Shown here: piece by piece, positions 36,820 to 47,100 of the stretch
Layout of the letters: every line of letters begins with the position of its first letter
Position numbering within the stretch: position 1 is the first letter of the stretch
Position numbers and translations under genes: made by a program
Source: Lunatimonas lonarensis
Lineage (GTDB): Bacteria > Bacteroidota > Bacteroidia > Cytophagales > Cyclobacteriaceae
DNA: 64,000 bases
Direction of reading: 5' to 3'
Assembly: GCF_000390185.1 (NCBI RefSeq)
Contig: NZ_AQHR01000085.1
Location: forward strand, 62,001-126,000
The notes under the pieces: model-generated
Told to the model about the DNA's origin: nothing
The model's database searches: none
The model's input: the letters and a program-made list of their open reading frames with translations, nothing else

Positions 36820-37641
36820 TCAATCCGCCACTGCCAAGCCATTTACCACGCTATACAGGTCGTTGACCAAGGGAAAATCGATGCCCATAGTCCACAGATT
36901 CTTTACAACGCCAGGATCATCGGTACCAAAGTAGTTGATCTTAATCCCATGTAATTTGAGCCGTTTGGCATACGCCGCGAAATCAGGTGAAACGGCCCCA
37001 CGAAGCTGGATAAAATCCGCCCCCATTTCTATGGTGCTGTTTACATAGTCCCAACCCCCTCCCTGTCGCTCCATGTTGCAGATCAATAGTTCCGTAGAAA
37101 TCTCCCTCGCTCCAAGTCGGGCGGCCTCCTCCACCGCCAACACCGCTTGATGAACTCTGCTGCTAGCCAGAACCACCTGGGCTACCCGCCTTCCAAGTTC
37201 CTCGCCCCCCTTAAGATGGATATTGAGCCAGATGTCCCTGGGCATGATCGCCAGAACTTCATGTAACTCCGGTACCTGTATACCTTTGAACCTCTCCCCC
37301 ATCCAGCTTCCGGCATCCAATGACCGGATCTGTTCCAACGTGAGATCCGAAACCTTGCCGCTGCCGTTCGTGGTACGGTCTACCGTCGCATCGTGCATCA
37401 CAACCAAGGACCCATCCTTCGTTAGCTGCACATCAAACTCTATCATCTCCGCCCCTAGCCGAATTGCTTCCGCAAAAGCAGGGAGGGTGTTCTCCGGAAA
37501 GGTACCCATCGCCCCCCGATGTGCACACAGACCCCGTAGCGGAAGTTCCTGCTGATGGGCAAGCACGCATTTACTGCAAAAAACCATGGCCAATACGCCT
37601 ACAACTACCAAAAATTTACCATTCACAGGGCAGTCATTCAT
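36820..37641 (-). CDS. Exported glycerophosphodiester phosphodiesterase
   Basis: A 273-residue protein with a signal peptide (FLVVVGVLAMVFCSKCVLA) and a GDPD TIM barrel. Catalytic and metal-binding residues are in place: H41-R42 in AHRGAMGTFPENT, E68 and D70 in MIEFDVQLTKDG, and H83 in VVMHDATVDRTTNGSG. It would hydrolyse glycerophosphodiesters in the periplasm to glycerol-3-phosphate and an alcohol. It is divergent from the GH2 operon and lies 154 bases from cysH on the same strand. Some Bacteroidota GDPD proteins are instead annotated in sugar contexts, so the real substrate may differ. Confidence 0.9.
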   Translation of the reverse strand: MNDCPVNGKFLVVVGVLAMVFCSKCVLAHQQELPLRGLCAHRGAMGTFPENTLPAFAEAIRLGAEMIEFDVQLTKDGSLVVMHDATVDRTTNGSGKVSDLTLEQIRSLDAGSWMGERFKGIQVPELHEVLAIMPRDIWLNIHLKGGEELGRRVAQVVLASSRVHQAVLAVEEAARLGAREISTELLICNMERQGGGWDYVNSTIEMGADFIQLRGAVSPDFAAYAKRLKLHGIKINYFGTDDPGVVKNLWTMGIDFPLVNDLYSVVNGLAVAD

Positions 37642-37825
37642 CTTGTATCCGTTTTTGGTTGAGTGAACTAGATCGTCTGAAATGTGGAATCAAACCGAAG
37701 AAAACCTTCTCTTGCCGGTCGCAGGTCAGAAACTAGGTTCCTTCGGTGATTGCCAAAAGTAGCCAAAAAAAAGAATTGAATACAAGGAGGTAACCGATAT
37801 TAGAACTAAATTTGCTATCAAACGA

Positions 37826-39676
37826 ATGACTATGCAGCTACGGAATTTTCTCTTTTTATTACTGCTTTTAGCTCCGCTTTTCACCCCGGCGCAAACCGGT
37901 CCTTGGTCTCCGGTAAATGATAAAATACGTAGTCCTTGGGCAGAACAGCTCGATCCAACCAACCCCCTACCGGAGTATCCCCGTCCCCAAATGCAACGCT
38001 CGAATTGGCAGAACCTCAATGGGTTATGGTTCTATGCAATCACCAACAGGGGGGACCAAAAACCCACAAGCTACGATGGCCATATTTTGGTGCCTTTTGC
38101 GGTGGAATCTGCGCTTTCCGGGGTAGGAAAAGCGGTGGGGGCAACCAAGGAACTTTGGTACCGTCGGACGTTGGAAATCCAAAAGCCCAGAAGGACGGAT
38201 CGTGTGCTGCTGCATTTTGGAGCGGTGGATTGGGAGGCCGAAGTAGTTGTAAACGGCAAATCCGTTGGTATCCATCAGGGTGGGTACGATCCCTTTTATT
38301 TCGATATCACCGAGCAGCTGAATCCGGGGCGGTCCCAGACACTCGAAGTACGGGTTTGGGATCCCACAGACGAGGGTCCCCAGCCGAGAGGAAAGCAGGT
38401 AAATAACCCTCACGGGATCTGGTACACACCGGTAACAGGAATCTGGCAGTCTGTTTGGCTGGAAACGGTACCCGAATCGCATATCAGCCAATTGAAAAAC
38501 ACGCCCATCGTAGACCAAAACGCTTTTTCGATCCATCCCCATATCCACTCCGCCAAACCTGGTCATCGGGTTCGCATTCGGGTGTTGGAGTCAGGTCGAT
38601 TGGTGGGAGAACGGGAGGTTGCTCCGGGATCGGAAGCGGTTATTCCGGTTTCCAATCCCCGTCTGTGGTCACCCGCACACCCCTTTCTTTACGACCTGGA
38701 AATTCAGCTGATGGAGGGCCGCAGGGTAATTGACCAAGTCAGCAGCTATACCGCCATGCGAAAAATCAGCATGGAAAAGGACAAAAACGGCATTCAACGC
38801 ATGCTCTTAAACGACGAATTTCTGTTCCAATACGGCCCCTTGGACCAAGGCTGGTGGCCGGATGGCCTCTACACAGCGCCTACTGAGGAGGCACTGCTTT
38901 TTGACATTGTAAAGACCAAGGAAATGGGATTCAATATGATCCGAAAGCACGTAAAGGTGGAGCCGGCACGCTGGTATTACCATTGTGATCGGCTGGGCAT
39001 GTTGGTATGGCAGGACATGCCTAGCGGCGATATGGGCAACCGCTGGGAATCCCGCCCTGGTGTAATCGGAAAAGGCACCGAAAAACAACGGACTCCCGAA
39101 TCAGAAACGATTTTTAAAAAGGAGTGGAAGGCGATCATGGACGCCAACCACAATTTTCCATCCATCGTAGTTTGGGTACCCTTTAACGAAGCATGGGGGC
39201 AGTTTAAAACCGAGGAAATCGTAGACTGGACGGTAGCGTACGATCCCAGCCGTCTGGTGAATGGAGCCAGCGGTGGAAATTACACGCTTTCAGGCCAGAT
39301 CATGGACATGCACAACTATCCTGATCCGGTGATGCCCGACCCGGCGATCTGGGGAAGCCATCAAATCATCGTACTTGGTGAGTACGGAGGCCTCGGATTG
39401 CCCGTCGAAGGCCATACCTGGCAGGAAAAGGACAACTGGGGTTACCAAAGCTTCAAAAATGAAGCAGAACTCGGCAGCCGCTATGAACAACTGATCAAGG
39501 ACCTTCGGCCACTCATTCCGCTTGGCCTTTCCGCCGCCATTTATACGCAAACGACTGATGTAGAGGTAGAGGTGAACGGCCTCATGACCTACGATCGCAA
39601 GGTCATGAAATTTGACCCCAAGTTCCTATTTGAGCTCCACCAGTCCCTTTATGAGATTAAAATAAGCACGAAATGA
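37826..39676 (+). CDS. Exported glycoside hydrolase family 2 protein (beta-galactosidase-like)
   Basis: A 616-residue enzyme with a signal peptide (LFLLLLLAPLFTPAQ). Residues about 50-210 are the GH2 jelly-roll sugar-binding domain (RRTLEIQKPRRTDRVLLHFG, DWEAEVVVNGKSVGIHQGGY). Residues about 210-305 are an immunoglobulin-like domain, and the rest is a TIM barrel. The acid/base Glu is E455 in VPFNEAWGQF and the nucleophile Glu is E519 in LGEYGGLG. Galactosidase versus glucuronidase or mannosidase activity cannot be settled. The ATG at 37832 is an alternative start. A TAAATTTG box at 37807-37814 is a possible -7 element. The epimerase gene overlaps its end by 4 bases (ATGA). Confidence 0.9.
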   Translation: MTMQLRNFLFLLLLLAPLFTPAQTGPWSPVNDKIRSPWAEQLDPTNPLPEYPRPQMQRSNWQNLNGLWFYAITNRGDQKPTSYDGHILVPFAVESALSGVGKAVGATKELWYRRTLEIQKPRRTDRVLLHFGAVDWEAEVVVNGKSVGIHQGGYDPFYFDITEQLNPGRSQTLEVRVWDPTDEGPQPRGKQVNNPHGIWYTPVTGIWQSVWLETVPESHISQLKNTPIVDQNAFSIHPHIHSAKPGHRVRIRVLESGRLVGEREVAPGSEAVIPVSNPRLWSPAHPFLYDLEIQLMEGRRVIDQVSSYTAMRKISMEKDKNGIQRMLLNDEFLFQYGPLDQGWWPDGLYTAPTEEALLFDIVKTKEMGFNMIRKHVKVEPARWYYHCDRLGMLVWQDMPSGDMGNRWESRPGVIGKGTEKQRTPESETIFKKEWKAIMDANHNFPSIVVWVPFNEAWGQFKTEEIVDWTVAYDPSRLVNGASGGNYTLSGQIMDMHNYPDPVMPDPAIWGSHQIIVLGEYGGLGLPVEGHTWQEKDNWGYQSFKNEAELGSRYEQLIKDLRPLIPLGLSAAIYTQTTDVEVEVNGLMTYDRKVMKFDPKFLFELHQSLYEIKISTK

Positions 39677-40836
39677 AAAAACTAACCCATTTGCTGGGTC
39701 TGGCCCTGCTGACTGCTGCCTGCGGGGGCAATCCCGGCCAAACCGAAGAACAATCCAACGAAAAAACCATGTACAGTAAACTTGACCCTACAAAATTTGA
39801 ACGATCACTTCCTGACGGAGATGTTCGGTTTTTTACCCTTAAAAACAAAAACGGCTTGGAGATGACCGCCACTAACTATGGGGGCCGTATTTTGGAACTG
39901 TTTGCACCGGACAGGAATGGCAATTTTGAAGATGTCAACCTGGGTTTTGACAACTTGGATGACTACATGGAAGCTGGGGGCGGCTATTTCGGCGCGCCCA
40001 TTGGGCGGTATGGCAACCGCATCGCGAATGCCCGGTTTACCTTGGACGGAAAGACCTACCAATTAGAGGCAAACAACGGCCCCAACAACCTGCACGGTTG
40101 GCCGGGCGGCTACCACGCTGTCGTGTGGGAGGTGTTGGAGTCCTCCGATCAGCTCTTAAAATTAAAATACCTTTCTCCTGACGGGCAGGCCGGGTTTCCC
40201 GGAAACCTCGCCGTCATCATGACCTATCAGCTGACCGATGAAAATGAGTTCAGGATCGACTATGAGGCAGAAACCGACCAAAAAACCATCGTAAACCTAA
40301 CCCATCATGGCTTTTATAATCTAAATGGCCATGGAAACGGCAATGTGCACAATCACCTCCTGACACTAAATGCCGACCATTACACCCCTGTCAACGAGGT
40401 GCTGATCCCGTTGGGAAAAATCGCCCCCGTAGAGGGAACACCCATGGATTTCCGAACACCCCATTTGGTCGGTGAGCGAATAGACGATGATTTCGAGCAA
40501 TTGGTCCTTGCCGGTGGCTATGACCACAACTGGGTACTGAACAAGACCGAAAACAGCCCAAAGGCTGGATGGGCGGCCACGGTTCTGGTGCCTGAAAATG
40601 GACGCAAAATGGAGGTATTTACCTCCCAACCTGGCGTTCAGATATACACCGGGAATTTTATGAATGGAAAATCGAAGTCCAAAGAAGGCAAGGTCTACGA
40701 AAAAAGAGGAGCGATTTGTTTGGAAACACAGCATTTCCCGGATTCTCCCAATCAGCCCAGCTTTCCTTCCGTTGTGCTTAGTCCGGGAGAAAAATACCAG
40801 CACGTTTGCATATACAAGTTTTCAGTAGAACCCTAA
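39673..40836 (+). CDS. Aldose 1-epimerase, lipoprotein form
   Basis: A 387-residue mutarotase interconverting alpha and beta anomers of hexoses. The N-terminus is a lipoprotein signal (lipobox TAAC, Cys17), so the enzyme acts in the periplasm or at the outer membrane. Motifs: GRYGNRIANARF near 112-123, NNLHGWPGG near 137-145, the catalytic-His segment LTHHGFYNLNG near 209-219, and the catalytic-Glu segment CLETQHFPDSPNQPSFPS near 356-373. It starts inside the GH2 stop (ATGA overlap) and precedes the SMP-30 gene by 10 bases, consistent with a polycistronic message for extracytoplasmic sugar processing. Confidence 0.94.
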   Translation: MKKLTHLLGLALLTAACGGNPGQTEEQSNEKTMYSKLDPTKFERSLPDGDVRFFTLKNKNGLEMTATNYGGRILELFAPDRNGNFEDVNLGFDNLDDYMEAGGGYFGAPIGRYGNRIANARFTLDGKTYQLEANNGPNNLHGWPGGYHAVVWEVLESSDQLLKLKYLSPDGQAGFPGNLAVIMTYQLTDENEFRIDYEAETDQKTIVNLTHHGFYNLNGHGNGNVHNHLLTLNADHYTPVNEVLIPLGKIAPVEGTPMDFRTPHLVGERIDDDFEQLVLAGGYDHNWVLNKTENSPKAGWAATVLVPENGRKMEVFTSQPGVQIYTGNFMNGKSKSKEGKVYEKRGAICLETQHFPDSPNQPSFPSVVLSPGEKYQHVCIYKFSVEP

Positions 40837-40846
40837 CCCGCCAGTT

Positions 40847-41878
40847 ATGAGCCACTCAACACCCTTGTTACTGTTGTTTTCTTTGACCATCTTGACCGCT
40901 TGCAGTCAGCGAACAGCGGTAGAGGAGGTAGCTGAACCCTCCCTGCCCCTGCAAATAGAGCGATACCACGGACTTATGGAGATTCTGTTTCCCGAGGGCA
41001 CCGAGGTGGAGGTGTTGGGGCATGGATTTGAGTGGACCGAAGGGCCTCTTTGGCTTGAGACCGAGCAACGCCTGTTGTTTTCCGAAATACCTACCAATAC
41101 AGTGCATAGCTGGTCGGAAAAGGAAGGTATACAACCCTATCTACATCCCTCCGGCTATACGGGTGACAGTGGACGGGGAGGTGAAGTGGGATCGAACGGG
41201 CTTCTGCTAAGCCCTCAGGGCGAATTGGTGCTCTGCCAGCATGGAGACAGGCAAATGGCCAAGATGGACGCCCCCCTATCCAGTCCACGGCCTAGGTACA
41301 CGGCCATTGTGGGCCAATACGAGGGAATGCGGTTCAATAGTCCCAATGACGCCGTCTACGACAGTCAGGGTAACCTTTATTTTACCGATCCTCCATATGG
41401 CTTGGAAAAGAACATGGACGACCCGTTGAAGGAGCTGCCTTTTCAGGGCGTTTATCGGTACAGTGCATCAGAAAACTCCCTGACACTCCTGCTCGATAGC
41501 ATTACCCGGCCAAACGGCATTCATCTGCTGCCCGGTGAAAGGGCCCTGTTGATTGCCAACTCCGATCCCCAAAAGCCCTACTGGTACGTGTACCAGTTGG
41601 CAGATCAAGGAAAATCGGTAGCAGATGGCGCAATCTTTCACGACGCCTCCGAAGCGTTGCGTGTTGACAAGGGTCTTCCCGACGGACTGAAGGTTGCCTC
41701 CAACGGGATCATTTATGCTACCGGCCCCGGTGGTGTTTGGGTTTTTGATGCACAGGGTGTCCTGATAGGAAAGGTAAAAGTAGGCCAGCTTACTTCCAAT
41801 GTAGCACTTGACGGGAAAGAAAGCTTTCTCTACGTGACGGCAAACAGCTACGTGATCAGAATTCCCATCGGAAAGTAA
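40847..41878 (+). CDS. SMP-30/gluconolactonase-family lipoprotein
   Basis: A 343-residue six-bladed propeller lipoprotein (lipobox LTAC, Cys19). Family motifs include EWTEGPLWLETEQRLLFSEI near 65-84 with the metal-ligand Glu, FNSPNDAVYDSQGNLYFTDP near 163-182 with the Asn and Asp ligands, LDSITRPNGIHLLPGERALL near 215, and GLPDGLKVASNGIIYATGPG near 277 with the catalytic Asp. Members hydrolyse sugar lactones. As the third gene after a GH2 enzyme and a mutarotase, it may act on an aldonolactone made outside the cytoplasm, but no dehydrogenase is in the operon. An inverted repeat follows. Confidence 0.9.
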   Translation: MSHSTPLLLLFSLTILTACSQRTAVEEVAEPSLPLQIERYHGLMEILFPEGTEVEVLGHGFEWTEGPLWLETEQRLLFSEIPTNTVHSWSEKEGIQPYLHPSGYTGDSGRGGEVGSNGLLLSPQGELVLCQHGDRQMAKMDAPLSSPRPRYTAIVGQYEGMRFNSPNDAVYDSQGNLYFTDPPYGLEKNMDDPLKELPFQGVYRYSASENSLTLLLDSITRPNGIHLLPGERALLIANSDPQKPYWYVYQLADQGKSVADGAIFHDASEALRVDKGLPDGLKVASNGIIYATGPGGVWVFDAQGVLIGKVKVGQLTSNVALDGKESFLYVTANSYVIRIPIGK

Positions 41879-41906
41879 CCGGAAGACAAAAAAAGGTTTT
41901 TCTCAA

Positions 41907-41937
41907 GCTTTTCCAACCATTGACAGGCTGGAAAAGC
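41907..41937 (+). terminator. Inverted repeat after the GH2 operon, possible terminator
   Basis: A perfect 9-bp stem (GCTTTTCCA at 41907-41915 with TGGAAAAGC at 41929-41937) with a 13-base loop lies 28 bases after the SMP-30 stop. No T tract follows directly, so termination by the Rho-independent route is uncertain. Confidence 0.5.
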
Positions 41938-41966
41938 CACCTACCCGTTTTTGGTGTATATACCCT

Positions 41967-42620
41967 ATGAATGCCGACCCTCCTTCGATTCGAACCGGAC
42001 TAGTAATCCTTGCCGCCGGCAGTTCCTCCCGCCTGGGACGACCCAAGCAGCTGCTGGGAACGGGTGACTCCCACCTGCTGGGCAAACTAATGCAGGAGGC
42101 GGCGCAGGTGCCCTTTCATAAAAAGGTGTTAGTATTGGGGGCATTTAGCGAAACCTTGCAAAAGAACATTTCTCCTTCTTCATTCTCCCTCGTCACCAAT
42201 GACCGATGGAGAGAGGGCATGGGATCAAGCGTAGGCGTTGGCATGGCGTGTTTGCTGGAAAAAACTACCCTGGATCAGGTCATCGTTTCCGTGTGCGATC
42301 AGCCTTTCTTGGATGCAGAGCAGCTAACGGCTTTGTTGCAGTGTGGGCTGGAAACCGACAAGGGCATCGTTGCCAGCACGTACGGAGAGTCCTTTGGGGT
42401 ACCTGTTCTGTTTAAGAAACAGTATTTCCCACACTTGCTGGCACTGACAGGAAAGGGAGGTGCCAAGCAGCTCATCCATAAATTTAACGAGGATGTCACC
42501 CATGTTCGTTTTCCGTTGGGCCATATTGATATCGATACGGAAGCAGATTACCAAGCCTTCTTGGCCAACGACCGGCCGTATTTTCTTGAAAAATCATCCT
42601 CCCACAAACCACCGGATTAA
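41967..42620 (+). CDS. Nucleotidyltransferase, MobA/MocA-like (molybdenum cofactor type)
   Basis: A 217-residue GT-A-fold nucleotidyltransferase. The nucleotide-binding signature VILAAGSSSRLGRPKQLLG lies at residues 13-31, and the metal-binding SVCDQPFLDAEQL near 110-122. This pattern matches MocA-like enzymes that transfer CMP to molybdopterin for the xanthine-dehydrogenase family, and also related sugar or purine pathway enzymes. No molybdoenzyme is in the window, so the assignment stops at the family. Its last 27 bases overlap the end of the convergent DUF445 gene. Confidence 0.86.
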   Translation: MNADPPSIRTGLVILAAGSSSRLGRPKQLLGTGDSHLLGKLMQEAAQVPFHKKVLVLGAFSETLQKNISPSSFSLVTNDRWREGMGSSVGVGMACLLEKTTLDQVIVSVCDQPFLDAEQLTALLQCGLETDKGIVASTYGESFGVPVLFKKQYFPHLLALTGKGGAKQLIHKFNEDVTHVRFPLGHIDIDTEADYQAFLANDRPYFLEKSSSHKPPD

Positions 42621-43883
42621 CGCAATCAAAAGCCCTACCAAACCACCCACCACGGCCCCATTCAGACGGATATACTGCAGGTCATTGCCCACCTTGTCCC
42701 TGATTTGCTCCATCAGCCCCTTGTTATCCAACTTTTCCAAGCTCTCGCGCACGATGTTTCCTATTTCCGGATGGTAGGTGTTCAAGAGGTTGGAGATTGT
42801 GCCCTTTAGCCAATCATCCAATGCCTGTATGCTTGCTGCATCCGTAAGCAGCTCTTCTACGTATCCCCGGCTTTTATCCAAAATAAACCGCATCCAAGGC
42901 GTGTCTATGTGGGAAAGCTGCGCTTCCACTCCCTCCTTTGTCTCGGTAAGGGCCTTCGCGATCACATCCTGCATACCGTCATGTAGCATCAAATTTCGCT
43001 TCAGCTGCTTCAAATACTGCTGCGAGGGAGAGCCAGCTTCCTGTAGGCTGATGGCAAATTCCAATAAGGCTCCATCCAATTTGTCCCTTAAGGGATGCGT
43101 GGAATCCCTTTCTACTTCTTTGGCCAAAACCAGCGCAATGTCGATAAGCCGGTCTGCCAACAGATCCAGGTCTATCCCTCCAGATTTCTTCCCTAGCCAG
43201 ACAGTGGTTCCCTTGACCCAATCCTGTCGGCTATAGGCATCGAGCGCCGTACGAAGCTTTCGATAGACCACCTCGCGAATTTCCGGCTTTCGGATCGATT
43301 CCTGAGCCTCCTGTAATAGGATTTCAACTAACCGGTGGTGCCTTCCTCCGTTCACCATATCCGCAAGCCATTGACCCAATGGCTTCTCTATTTCCAACCC
43401 TTCAGCCTTGTTTTTCAACTGCCACTGTAGCCATATCGCCAACTTGGCCATATCCAACTGAACGATCAGATCAAGCATTATTTTCCTCAGCAAATTGACC
43501 AATCGGGGCAATGCTTCCCCCTCATGCAGTTCCTCTACCAGTCGTCTGCCCAGCCGTACGTCCGCCAGCTTCTCACGAATACGCTCGGGAGACAGCCATT
43601 TATTGGTGACCATGTCGACTATCCCCTCGGTTAACTTTCGACGGTTTTTTACGATGATATTGGTATGTCTTCGCACCAGGGGAATGGGGATTTCATAAAA
43701 TAATGCGCTAACCGCAAACCAATCGGCGATTGCACCAATGGTAGCTGCTTCAAAGCCGGCCAGCAGGATCCGCCAAAAGGGTCCCTGAACCCAGCCGAGC
43801 TGCCACATCAGCTCAAGACAGGCAAAGCCAAGCACAGCCGCTACCAAGGATTTCTTTCCAATGCTGCTTTTTGTCAATTGCAT
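42594..43883 (-). CDS. DUF445 family membrane-anchored protein
   Basis: A 429-residue protein of the DUF445 family. There is a transmembrane helix near 10-30 and another around 40-60, with the conserved IGAIADWFAVSALFYEIPIPL. Then follows RHTNIIVKNRRKLTEGIVDMVTNKWLSPE, typical of the family. A long helical region of about 330 residues comes next, and a C-terminal helix (GAVVGGLVGLLIALIRWF) returns to the membrane. The function is unknown in all bacteria I know of. The ATG at 43883 is preferred; a frame from 43943 adds 20 unrelated residues. It converges on the MocA-like gene with a 27-base overlap. Confidence 0.9.
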   Translation of the reverse strand: MQLTKSSIGKKSLVAAVLGFACLELMWQLGWVQGPFWRILLAGFEAATIGAIADWFAVSALFYEIPIPLVRRHTNIIVKNRRKLTEGIVDMVTNKWLSPERIREKLADVRLGRRLVEELHEGEALPRLVNLLRKIMLDLIVQLDMAKLAIWLQWQLKNKAEGLEIEKPLGQWLADMVNGGRHHRLVEILLQEAQESIRKPEIREVVYRKLRTALDAYSRQDWVKGTTVWLGKKSGGIDLDLLADRLIDIALVLAKEVERDSTHPLRDKLDGALLEFAISLQEAGSPSQQYLKQLKRNLMLHDGMQDVIAKALTETKEGVEAQLSHIDTPWMRFILDKSRGYVEELLTDAASIQALDDWLKGTISNLLNTYHPEIGNIVRESLEKLDNKGLMEQIRDKVGNDLQYIRLNGAVVGGLVGLLIALIRWFVGG

Positions 43884-44181
43884 AATGTACCCATTACAAA
43901 CCAGGTGCCCCAACCAAAAAACCATACGAAGACCAGCAAGCAACTCTGAATTCTACCGACGACAAATAAAAAGAAATTATAACTAACGGCAATTCCTTTA
44001 CCTCCGGTCGGTGCAATAAATCCTATTGGTATTCCCGAGCAAAATTTATGAGACATAACATGTAAATATGTGGGAAAATATAAATATTATTGCTGCTTGG
44101 TTATTGCTTTTTCCCAAACAGGGGGAGGATACAAGAAAGTTTGCAACACCTAACAAATCATATTTGAAACGACTTTTAGCA

Positions 44182-47100
44182 ATGAATTCCCGGTTTTTTA
44201 CATATCAGCCGAGTCTAAGGCCTATTTTTGCAACTTTTTTAGCGATCTCTCTATCCCTTTTAAGCTTCTATTACTCCGGTGCGGACGTGCGGTTCTCATT
44301 TAATAGGATCACTATTACCGGACAAGCCCCAAGGTTGTCCATGTTATATAGAGAGACCCTTACAATAGACTTTAGCTTTATTGAATACCAATATGACCAT
44401 GGAGGAAGCCCTGGAACGCTTACGTTTTCCGTTCTGCCGGGGGATGGGTACGACGTTTTACCGGGAAACCAAATTATTCCTACAGTCACCTATCTTCCCA
44501 GTTGGCCGGCGGAAGGTGTCCGAATCCGTGTCAACGTACAGCTGAGCGATGGTACAGATCAAAGCAATATCTTTCCGGTAGAGATAGTGGTGGTTCCTCC
44601 TATATTGCCACTAAGCTACAATGAAAATAGTTGCCAAGGGACTATCAGCATCACCGCTTCTGCCTATAAACCCACCATAACCAGTACGGTTTCTTTTGAA
44701 TTTGTTTTTCAACTATTTGACAGCCAAGGCAATTTATTCGATGAGCGAATAGTTATGAACGGTTCACCTTTCGACCAAAGTGCAACGGCTACCTTCGGCA
44801 GTCTTGCCAACCCTTTAGACCGGGATGAGCAGTATAGACTGGTGGTAAGAGACAGGATAGGTCGTGAATACGAACGGGCAGCAGGACCAATCGGGCAAGC
44901 CTATTCGTTGGATTTGGCCATGAACTTCGGTGGGCTGGTTTGCCCGGAAGATAGGACAGGCGTTGCCGAGTTTGTGATCAACAATGCGGCGTTGCCGTTG
45001 ATGGAATTTGTTGTCTACGACCAAAACGACAACCTTTTCACTACTGAATTTGACGTCCAATCCCAAGAAGGTGGACTCGTCGTGGCACAAGTAGCCAACC
45101 TTCCGCCTGGATCCTATCGGGTAGAGATCCGGGACCGATTCACCTGCGAGGGTGGAAGGGAGTTCGAAATCCTTGTCCCCAGCCCGATCTCCTATGAGTC
45201 CGAAATAACGCCAATTTCCTGTCCCGAAAACTTCGATGGCGCAATCCAATTGGATATCACAGGAGGATGGTCCCAGCCGTTCCCGGGTAGCCTTCGGGAA
45301 TCCTATGCAATGTATACGGTCCTTTGGTATACCCAGTCGGGGCAGATGGTAGGCGGTTCTGAAAGCAATTTCCTATTGGATGGTAGTGGAGGCATTCGTG
45401 GTGTACGAAACCAAGTATCAGGGCTTACTTCCGGTTTTTATTATGCAGAAATCTACGATCGGGGCAGAATATTTGAATTCCCTCAAACCGATCCACTAGA
45501 ATGCATTACGCGCACGCCACTGTTCCAAATAGAAGGGCCCGAGATCCTTAGATTAAACAGCCAATCAGACGATATTTCCTGCTTCGGACAACAGGATGGG
45601 TTTATCTCAATAAATCCTACTGGAGGAGTAGGAAATTACCAAATCAATTGGTACCGGGGCAACTTCACTGATCTTACGGATCCGGATCTTTCCGAGGTGA
45701 CCTCATTGGCAGCCCCGCCCGGATCCACGCCCAATCTGCGTGAAAACCTGACAGGAGGTGACTATGCTGTTTTGCTTCGGGATGAGAACGGGTGCTTTAT
45801 TGCCGAAAACTTTACCATTGTGGAACCGGAAGAGCTTGCGATCAGTGAGGATGCTGGTGAGCGGGTAGATATACGCTGCTTTGGGGAAACGAATGGCTCC
45901 TTTGCTATCTCAATAGACCAGGGATCTACCGCTCCCTATTTGGTACAGGTTCAGTTAGCGGGCGGTGACCTTGGCTCCGTTCGCTCTTTCTCCCGCAGCG
46001 AAACCGGCTTGTTTACCATAGACAATCTGGGGGCCGGGGAATACAACGTCCGAATTACCGATACAAGAGGCTGTTTTGAAGAAATCTCCGGTATCGTGCT
46101 GACCCAGCCCAATGATGGACTGACTATCGAAGACCAAGTAATTTCGGATTATAACGGGTTTCAAATAAGTTGCAGTGGCGCTGACGACGGGTTCATACGT
46201 CTACGAGCTGTTGGCGGAGTTGGTGCACTGATCTACTCTTGGACTGGACCTAATGGATTTACTGCGGACACCGAACAAATCGAAAACCTTGCCGCAGGCA
46301 TCTATGAATTTACCGTCACCGATGAAAACGGATGTACGGCAACCACCGGTCAGGTAACCCTGACCGCACCGGATCCGCTGACGGTTTCCCCTGAAATCTC
46401 CAGTTACAACGGGTTTCAGATCAGCTGCAACGGTGCAAACGATGGATTTATCAGAAGCGTTATCCAAGGCGGTGCCGGTGAATACACTATCCGATGGACA
46501 GGATCCAATGGGTTTTCCTCCACAAATGCGGATATCGACCAACTTCCCCCGGGCACCTACGTGCTTCAAGTAACAGATGCCAATGGCTGTGCAATTGCCC
46601 CGGAAACCATCGAGATTACCGAACCTGAACCCTTGGAAATCGAAGAAGACGAGTCGCTTCGACAAAACGTGGGCTGTTTCGGCCAAGAAACCGGCGTGAT
46701 TCATTTTGACTTTGTCTCTCAGTCCATTGGCCCCTATCTTCTGGAATTGGGAGAAAGTGGCTCCATGGATCCTATTCGATCGCTTTCGGGATTTACCGGC
46801 ACATCCTATACCTACGAGAACCTATCTTCCGGCACCTATTGGGTACGGGTTACCGATGCCAATGGCTGTGCGGAAATGATTGACGACATCCCGATCACCC
46901 AACCGGAAGAAGGGCTGGAGCTAACAAATTTGGTGGTCTCGGACTTCTATGGATTCCAGATCTCCTGCCATGGAGCTGCCGATGGATCGATTTTCTACGA
47001 ACTTACTGGAAGTCAGGGAACTGTTCAGTATTTCTGGGAGGGACCGAATGGCTTCACTGCCAACACCCCTACCCTTGCCGATTTAGGTCCGGGAACGTAC

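Noticed and set aside
46201-46704. Minus-strand frame of 167 codons in the SprB-repeat gene
   Set aside because: Antisense to repeated coding sequence; its open state follows from the repeat codon pattern.
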